From assembly GCA_032622095.1 (NCBI GenBank), contig CP136066.1, positions 155,147,152 to 155,211,151 of the forward strand: 64,000 nt of DNA, in the 5' to 3' direction. Within the stretch, counting starts at the first letter, position 1, and each line of letters starts with the position of its first letter. The stretch comes from Siphonodentalium dalli (Eukaryota; Mollusca; Scaphopoda; Gadilida; Siphonodentaliidae). Under the pieces are notes generated by a model, which worked only from the letters and a program-made list of their open reading frames with translations, was not told the origin of the DNA and made no database searches. A program made the translations under genes and the position numbers. This document shows, one piece after another, positions 58,364-64,000 of the stretch.

Positions 58364-58474
58364 TATGATTGCACATTGGTCAGTTCTTTAATTTGTATTC
58401 CCGACTCCAAGTGGAAACATACTCTGGGTACTTTTATTTGTACATAGCTCAGCATTGCATTGTTTTAATCTAAT

Positions 58475-58813
58475 CCAGTCTGATTTAACTACAAAGTTGT
58501 TTCGCTACGATCTTTTTTTAGACCCGATTCTGTTCTTGGTCGTGATATGGAATGGTGGCTAAAACGACGTTAAACCCTCAATCTTTCATTGATAATTGAC
58601 CCCCAACAAATCTTTGATGTTTCAAATGGTATATTAGAGCTCTGGTGAATTAGAATAAAAACTCATTGACAGATAGTTCCATTTTTATTTTTAGAAAATG
58701 TTCAGATAATAATAAGTTCAACGATCGACCATGTTTGTTGAACTTATTATCTAAACATTTCCCACCAATGAATAATATATGTTATTAATTGGTCGTTTCT
58801 CAATTGGCCTAGG
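58475..58813. mobile_element. Small insertion with family D hairpin
   Basis: Absent from copy 1, where 'tctaatgtgttgacc' is continuous. It contains 'gataataataagttcaac' and its complement 'gttgaacttattatc' as a hairpin at about 58,691-58,760. Ends not resolved. Confidence 0.6.
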
Positions 58814-59560
58814 TATGTCGTGTTGACCCGAGCCCGACTAGTTACTTATGATGCGGGCGGCAGTCTGCTTAATACGGCCGAATAATCTATAGCTGATTAG
58901 TAAGTCTTTTTTCGCTTGTATGATCTAGATCTTTGTTTGGCTGTTTTCCAGCGTATTATTTTTAAAACTGATGGGAGAATCCATATAGAACAGGGTACAA
59001 ATATTTTACAGGCTAGAATTGTTCAACTACATTTGTAATACCACTTTAACCATATCGTATGCAGATGCTGTTAGGCAAAACGCAGACTGCTGTCCGCTGT
59101 CCACTGGAAGGCTCAAAGGGATAATTCAAGGATGGTTCCGTTTTGACAAGGACAGGAATGGTGGGAAGAGATTGAGAGATGGCAAACAGAACAATTTACC
59201 CAGTCTAAGTAGATTGAATTGAGGAATAATCCTTCTGCACTTCATTTATACACTTCAAGAACAATAGATTTTTTCTGTATGAGTTAGTGATACTAATTCT
59301 AAGCATCACGTCGGTTACAGTTAACACATTTTAGGGGAGTAAAAGTAATAACTATTCAAAAACCTAATGTCATGACTAATTATTTGACGAGTTTCTAAAT
59401 CGTCAAAAATATAACCATTATAAAATAACACACTAACAGACATTCAATTTCATAAACTATCTAGAGCTTAACAAATTCACAATCGGAAACCACTAAATGA
59501 TAACACCTAAGAATGTGGAATATTCATACTAATTAGAGCACTTATCAATAAAAAATACTC

Positions 59561-59812
59561 TTAACCATTTCATGACTGAACCTTCCTGAAATTTTAGGAA
59601 AATCCTATGCTAATGCATTCCCTTATTGCCGAGGGAGCCTATATATATATAAGAGAATACATTGGCCTAAACATATTTCACTTGACCTCGTTTGCCAGTG
59701 CATTCTCTTATATGCGAGGTTCTCTTTGGGGCACTCGCATATATAATAGAATGCACTGGTGCCGATGATATGTAATGCTGCACCAGCGCAGCTCCCGTTA
59801 TGAAAGAGTTAA
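59561..59812. mobile_element. Family C palindromic MITE flanked by TTAA (copy 2)
   Basis: TTAA, then CCATTTCATGACTG; the right end CCCGTTATGAAAGAG is followed by TTAA. The central hairpin is 'gccagtgcattctcttatatg' / 'catatataatagaatgcactgg' (20 bp shown in parts). Confidence 0.85.
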
Positions 59813-59843
59813 TTAAAAAGCCTATTGTTAACACATGCTCAAA

Positions 59844-61289
59844 CAATCGGCCAACCTCGGTGATTTCCGTAGCGCAAATTTCCCTCGGCAATAATGCATG
59901 GCCATGATTGGATATGGACTACTTACTTCTACGCTATTTTAGGTATGACGGAATTCCCAGATATGCACGTGTTTATATTTTTAGTCGGCGGGTTTCCATA
60001 ATATTCGCCGGTTCTGCGAAACCACGAGTTTGTAATTATGCGACCATCTTTTTTTAGGACGATTCTCAAATGTTCAATAGAAATGTCTCAAGTGACTTTT
60101 TATTCATGCTTTTCGTGTGGAATAATAACCAATATATTGTTTAACTGTGCAAATGGTAAAAAATCCACGAACGATATTGTTGAAAAAATTTATTGTATCT
60201 TTCGTGTAGATATTTCGAAATACAATTGTAAAATATGTCGCACTTGTCTGCAAACCTTAAATAAGTGCTATGAGTCCAAACACATGGTGGTAAGTAAATT
60301 AAATCGAAAGGAATAATATGTGTAGGATATGGAACAGAGATTATAGACACAAAACGGAAGATTTCAACACCAAAGGCTGAAAAAGTTCCAGTTGATGTCA
60401 CGCTTCTCATCCCTACTCAACCAGTCTACGAGACAGAAGGTCGTGGATCACCTGATCAGCTCTGTCGAAAAGTTAAATGTGCGGGCATCATCATCACGTG
60501 AAGGCAGCGGGTCTACGACATTGTCCCAACCAGCTGCAAAAAAGCAGCTGTTTAGCAATGAGCACAGGTATTCTGTAGCGGGTGAGAAACAGGTTGAATT
60601 TGTTTGGATTTATAGTTAAGCATGTGTTATGCAAGCAATCAAATGATAGAGATGCTGAGGATACTGAGAATAATTGTTTTCGTGCACATCCGGTCAAATA
60701 GATCATGCCATAAATATCTACTATGAATAACGCCCGTAGAGGTCATATTCCAGTCTAAAAGTAAGGGATTGTAACTTAATCTAACTTTTAAGGCTGTTGA
60801 ATGTTGTTTCATGTTTGGTTAAAATTAGCGTAAAACCACCAATACCTCACAAGTTAAAATGTAATCAGTTGTTGTTTTCTTGTAGTCACTTGAAGTTGAC
60901 AGAATACCAAATGTAGTTTTATCCTTGAGAATATATGTAATAATACCAGTATTGTTTGAAAAAATGGCAGACAACTGAAGATAAGAAATTAAAAAAAAAT
61001 TGCCAGTTGATCCTGTCTGCTGGTCTATTTTACAACAATGACAACTAGCTGTATATATATATTTATCAAAAATAATGGCCACATCTTTTTCTTATCAGAT
61101 ACCAGCCTTCAATTGGTCGAATTGTTGACGAATGAAACAATACAAGATGATAATTTTCGGAATATATATCGGGAATATACGGCAATTGATGTGCGATTTT
61201 CCCTTAGTTTGAAAGATCACTCCGCGTGGCCATTGTGCATTTTTGAGGAACTATTTCTGCAAGAACGATAATCCGAGAAGTTGCGATTG
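59844..61289 (+). mobile_element. 1,446 bp element with 9 bp target duplication and an intact gene
   Basis: Flanked by the same nonamer, ATGCTCAAA, at 59,835-59,843 and 61,290-61,298. The ends are inverted: CAATCGGCCAACCTCGG at the left, and CCGAGAAGTTGCGATTG at the right (complement CAATCGCAACTTCTCGG). The paralogous site in copy 1 (about 56,482) reads 'acatcctcgaagagtctc' with no insert, so the boundaries are supported by an empty site. An 8-9 bp duplication fits hAT or P superfamilies. Confidence 0.85.
60083..61271 (+). CDS. Small Cys-rich (ZAD-like) protein, three exons, apparently intact
   Basis: Exons 60,083-60,289, 60,347-60,581 and 61,099-61,271 sum to 615 nt (204 codons plus stop). 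They join in phase with GT-AG sites, without a stop or frameshift. The N-terminus MSQVTFYSCFSCG…NCKICRTCLQTLNKC has two CxxC pairs about 40 residues apart, as in ZAD-type treble-clef zinc domains that mediate dimerisation or DNA binding. Exon 2 is basic and Ser-rich (LLNQSTRQKVVDHLISSV). Exon 3 ends DHSAWPLCIFEELFLQER. It is far too short for a known transposase. It lies wholly inside the inserted element. A longer start at 60,038 is possible. Function unknown. Confidence 0.65.
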
Positions 61290-61675
61290 ATGCTCAAAGT
61301 GTCTCAGAACTTAACAATATCAGCTTATCAAATTGGTTTCGTTGATTTTATGGAATCTGCTCCAATGCCTCGGCCTTATAATACACTTACATTATTAAAT
61401 TGCAGAGAAATTATATTTTATAACTGTTTACACATTTATAAAAAATGTGTAATTACAACCAGAAAGTTATGCTTTTATTTCATCATTAATAAATCCCAGA
61501 TTACTACGACAGTATCCATGCATGAATGATAAATGACCAACATCATGGTCAATTCTATGGGCAATTTGACATGGCACATTTAATTGGCTTATCGATTAAA
61601 ATTCTTTTACGGGGACTTCTTACTTATGAAATTGGGTAACTTGTTTTGACCACTTGGCAATCCCCAACCCCAAAT

Positions 61676-62610
61676 TTTGTAGTAACTTTGTGTTGTGAAT
61701 GATTTTTTTGTCATCTTCTGTTGGTATGTACTGTACATTTCTTTAAATGAAATTGTCAATGACACCGTAGCTCAAACTTGGAAATAGCTAACTTTGTGTT
61801 CAGCCATGAATAGAATGATCAAGGAAATTCAAAAAATTACAGGACATGTATTGTGTAGATGAAATTACTTTCATTTCCAACATTTCACCATTATATGTGG
61901 GCTGAAGGTTATTACGATGGATTCAAATTTTAAATGCAAGATGGTTCCCATCTGGAGGTCACCATATGAATATGATTTGATGACGATAGGATGAGGGATA
62001 TGACCTGTAGGGTGTGCTTGCTAGCTGTAGAGTGCGCTGAAGGGATTTACATATACAAAGTGTAAAACCCAAGATGGACGCTGGCAGCCATTTTTTCTAC
62101 GAGTTTCGGAAAAAAATTGATGTCGCCCATCTAGAAGTCATCCTGAAGATCCATGTAAAGTTTGGCGATGATCGGATGAGGGGTGTGGTCTGTAGGGTGT
62201 TCTAAAAAATTGAGTCATGCAAAGAGATCAGTTGGGGGAGTTGGTCTGTAGAATGTGCCAAAGGATTTAGTGATGCAAACAGGCGGCCATGTTTTTCGTT
62301 AATTTTTTTTTTAATTCAATGACTCCCATCTATAGGGGATCTTAAACATGCCTGAAATTTTCAAAACATTTCTCCAATAAATGCAGGTTGTAGTTTGTGC
62401 CGATGTATTCAAACTTGAAAAAAAATTTGTTAACGAATTTCGGAAACAAATCAATGGATCCCATATAGAGGTCACCCCGAAAATCCATAAGAATTATGGT
62501 GACGATCGAGTGAGTGATGCGGCATGTAGGGTGAGTCAAAGGAAATTGGTGACGGATGGACGTATGCACGTCGGATGTCAATACATGGCAAAAGCTCAAA
62601 CTTTACGCTA
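61676..62610 (+). repeat. Family A repeat array (about 61,900-62,610)
   Basis: Four or more family A units in a row carry variants of 'gatccatatgaagtttggtg', 'atgagggatgtg' and 'gtagggtgtgc'. The last unit ends with 'ggacg' repeats and 'actttacgctaaaa'. No gene. Confidence 0.75.
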
Positions 62611-64000
62611 AAAAGTGACTTTTGCAGTAAATCATTTTCCGTCAACAGTTTTTGAATACTCGGATATTTATATAAATCACAATAAAATACTTTTCTGAAT
62701 GACAGTTGGTGAAATTATGGTTGTTTCAATGAGCGTGAAACCCAAAATAAAAAAACGGCAGATCAGAATTCGGCATCAGATAAGAATTGTTGCAAAGGAA
62801 TGGCCTACCTATCTAGGGGTGTAAGCTTAAAAATGATTGCGCGGTCCAACATATCCTCACACAAATATGTACATAATCGACCAATACTGTGAAATATGTA
62901 CATCATGTGATTATTTGGTTCTGAAGCGTACACATGAAAAGTCGTGAGTTGACTTATTTGTGGCATTGTCCGTACATATCCTTAGAATCACCTCATTGTG
63001 AGTCGATAGTTTGACTAAAACACTCATTGTCAGCACAATATCGACTCAAAATGCGGCGATAAGCAGATTATCTACATAAAACAAGTTCTATTACAAGCAG
63101 ATAATGTGCAGTTTTCGGTTCAACCTAACTTTTAATAATAATTGCACTGAAGCGCAATTGGTGGTTATCCCATATGAATTGATAATGGAGTAACATACCT
63201 ATTCACGGGTGTAAGCTTGTAACAATAATTGCACTGAAGCGCAATTGATATGAATCAAGCTGGATTGCACATAAAGAACAATTGAATTGCGCTGAATCGC
63301 AATTATTAATAAATGTTACTTTGGCCTCTCAGTTTTTTAGAGTTGACAGTTATTTTATTAAATTTACGCTTTTAAATTTATTTCAATTGTGGATGATTAT
63401 ACAATGAAATAACATTAACAGAGGATTTGTTGGGTTTTATTGGACAACAAAACCCAGAACATTGATAATTCTAAAAAAAATCAAAACTTCGAGTTCCTTT
63501 TAGCAGATATGCATACTCTGTTGTGTTGGATATTGAGGAATTGGGTGTGAACGAACCCGCTCGCTTGTGAATAGAAAACTAAAGTTAGCAAAGATCTGCC
63601 AATCAGAATACGTGTTTCAGCGAAAAATATTCAACTTGAATGACAATTTGTCATCAACTTTCGGCGCTGCTGTATCCACCCCATATCTCATTGTTTCTAT
63701 GAGTTTAAAGATTATCCATTGATGATCAAACAATATCTGCCCGATCTGCTCAATATTAATATTAAGGGTAATATTAATGTTGTCCCGAGTAGCTCCTCTT
63801 TAACTATACATGACTCCTTCAGATTTCTGTTTCCAGCTTCGCGCACTACGTTCATGACTGAACTATGGAACAGTCGAACTATTACACTTTTTCCGGTAAC
63901 TTTATATATTCCAAATCAAATTATGGAATCAACCGTGTAATAAGTCAATCAGGTTCTCTTTTATTTAATGTTGCACTGAGTGTCTTTTACAATACAGTAT
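62611..64000. other. Non-coding stretch with short repeats
   Basis: The word AATAATTGCACTGAAGCGCA occurs at about 63,138 and 63,222, and its near-complement (TTGCGCTGAATCGCAATTATT) at about 63,285, forming a small inverted set. No gene was recognised in the rest; a 73-codon frame at 63,719 is unsupported. Confidence 0.5.

Larger units (their letters stand above)
58360..61675. repeat. Segmental duplication, copy 2
   Basis: Counterpart of 55,420-58,078. It contains two extra blocks, 58,475-58,813 and 59,844-61,289, and lacks the integrase insertion. Confidence 0.88.

Overview
This is eukaryotic DNA, almost certainly from an invertebrate animal. It is AT-rich and has GT-AG introns with pyrimidine-rich acceptors. 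The coding material is fragmented and mostly broken, and it belongs to families that multiply in invertebrate genomes: Ngaro-type retrotransposons, piggyBac, hAT, Mutator-like and Helitron elements, a RecQ-like helicase, and an SGNH/P2X7-C-terminal-like gene. No tRNA, rRNA, operon or CRISPR array was recognised. A marine lophotrochozoan (mollusc or brachiopod) is my best guess, but the sequence does not settle it.

Region 1 (1-10 kb): foldback repeats, then two minus-strand pseudogenes. The first is a Pif1-like helicase C-terminus followed by a PHD finger (3.2-5.2 kb). The second is a multi-exon hAT-like, coiled-coil gene (5.7-10.05 kb). One of its exons is split by a 1.2 kb non-autonomous hAT element with an 8 bp target-site duplication.

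Region 2 (10.07-19.29 kb): one Ngaro-type tyrosine-recombinase retrotransposon with its split direct repeats (A1...B1-A2-B2). It is interrupted by a piggyBac element whose four transposase exons are still readable.

Region 3 (19.5-26 kb): a second hAT-type MITE, then a plus-strand gene joining an SGNH-hydrolase-like domain to a P2X7-receptor-C-terminal-like Cys-rich domain. A 3.7 kb Mutator-like transposon, which carries its own two-exon transposase on the minus strand, splits that gene. A palindromic MITE follows.

Region 4 (26-39.4 kb): mostly intron-like or intergenic DNA. It holds scattered plus-strand exons of a Ulp1-like peptidase and a two-exon PHD finger.

Region 5 (39.3-43.7 kb): tandem duplications carrying four to five partial copies of a RecQ-like helicase C-terminal exon.

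Region 6 (44-54 kb): a Helitron helicase relic, a satellite with nested inverted repeats, two non-autonomous Helitrons head-to-tail, and three well-bounded exons of an unidentified gene.

Region 7 (54.5-64 kb): a non-LTR gag-like relic with zinc knuckles, then a tandem segmental duplication (55.4-58.1 and 58.4-61.7 kb). Copy 1 gained an integrase-like insertion. Copy 2 gained a 1,446 bp element flanked by 9 bp direct repeats, with short inverted ends and an apparently intact three-exon gene for a 204-residue Cys-rich protein. Copy 1 preserves the empty site.

The window is best read as layered mobile-element history. Nested insertions and duplications give the relative order of events, and most coding copies are dead. 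The small three-exon element at 59.8-61.3 kb and the SGNH/P2X7-C fusion are the most unusual pieces.
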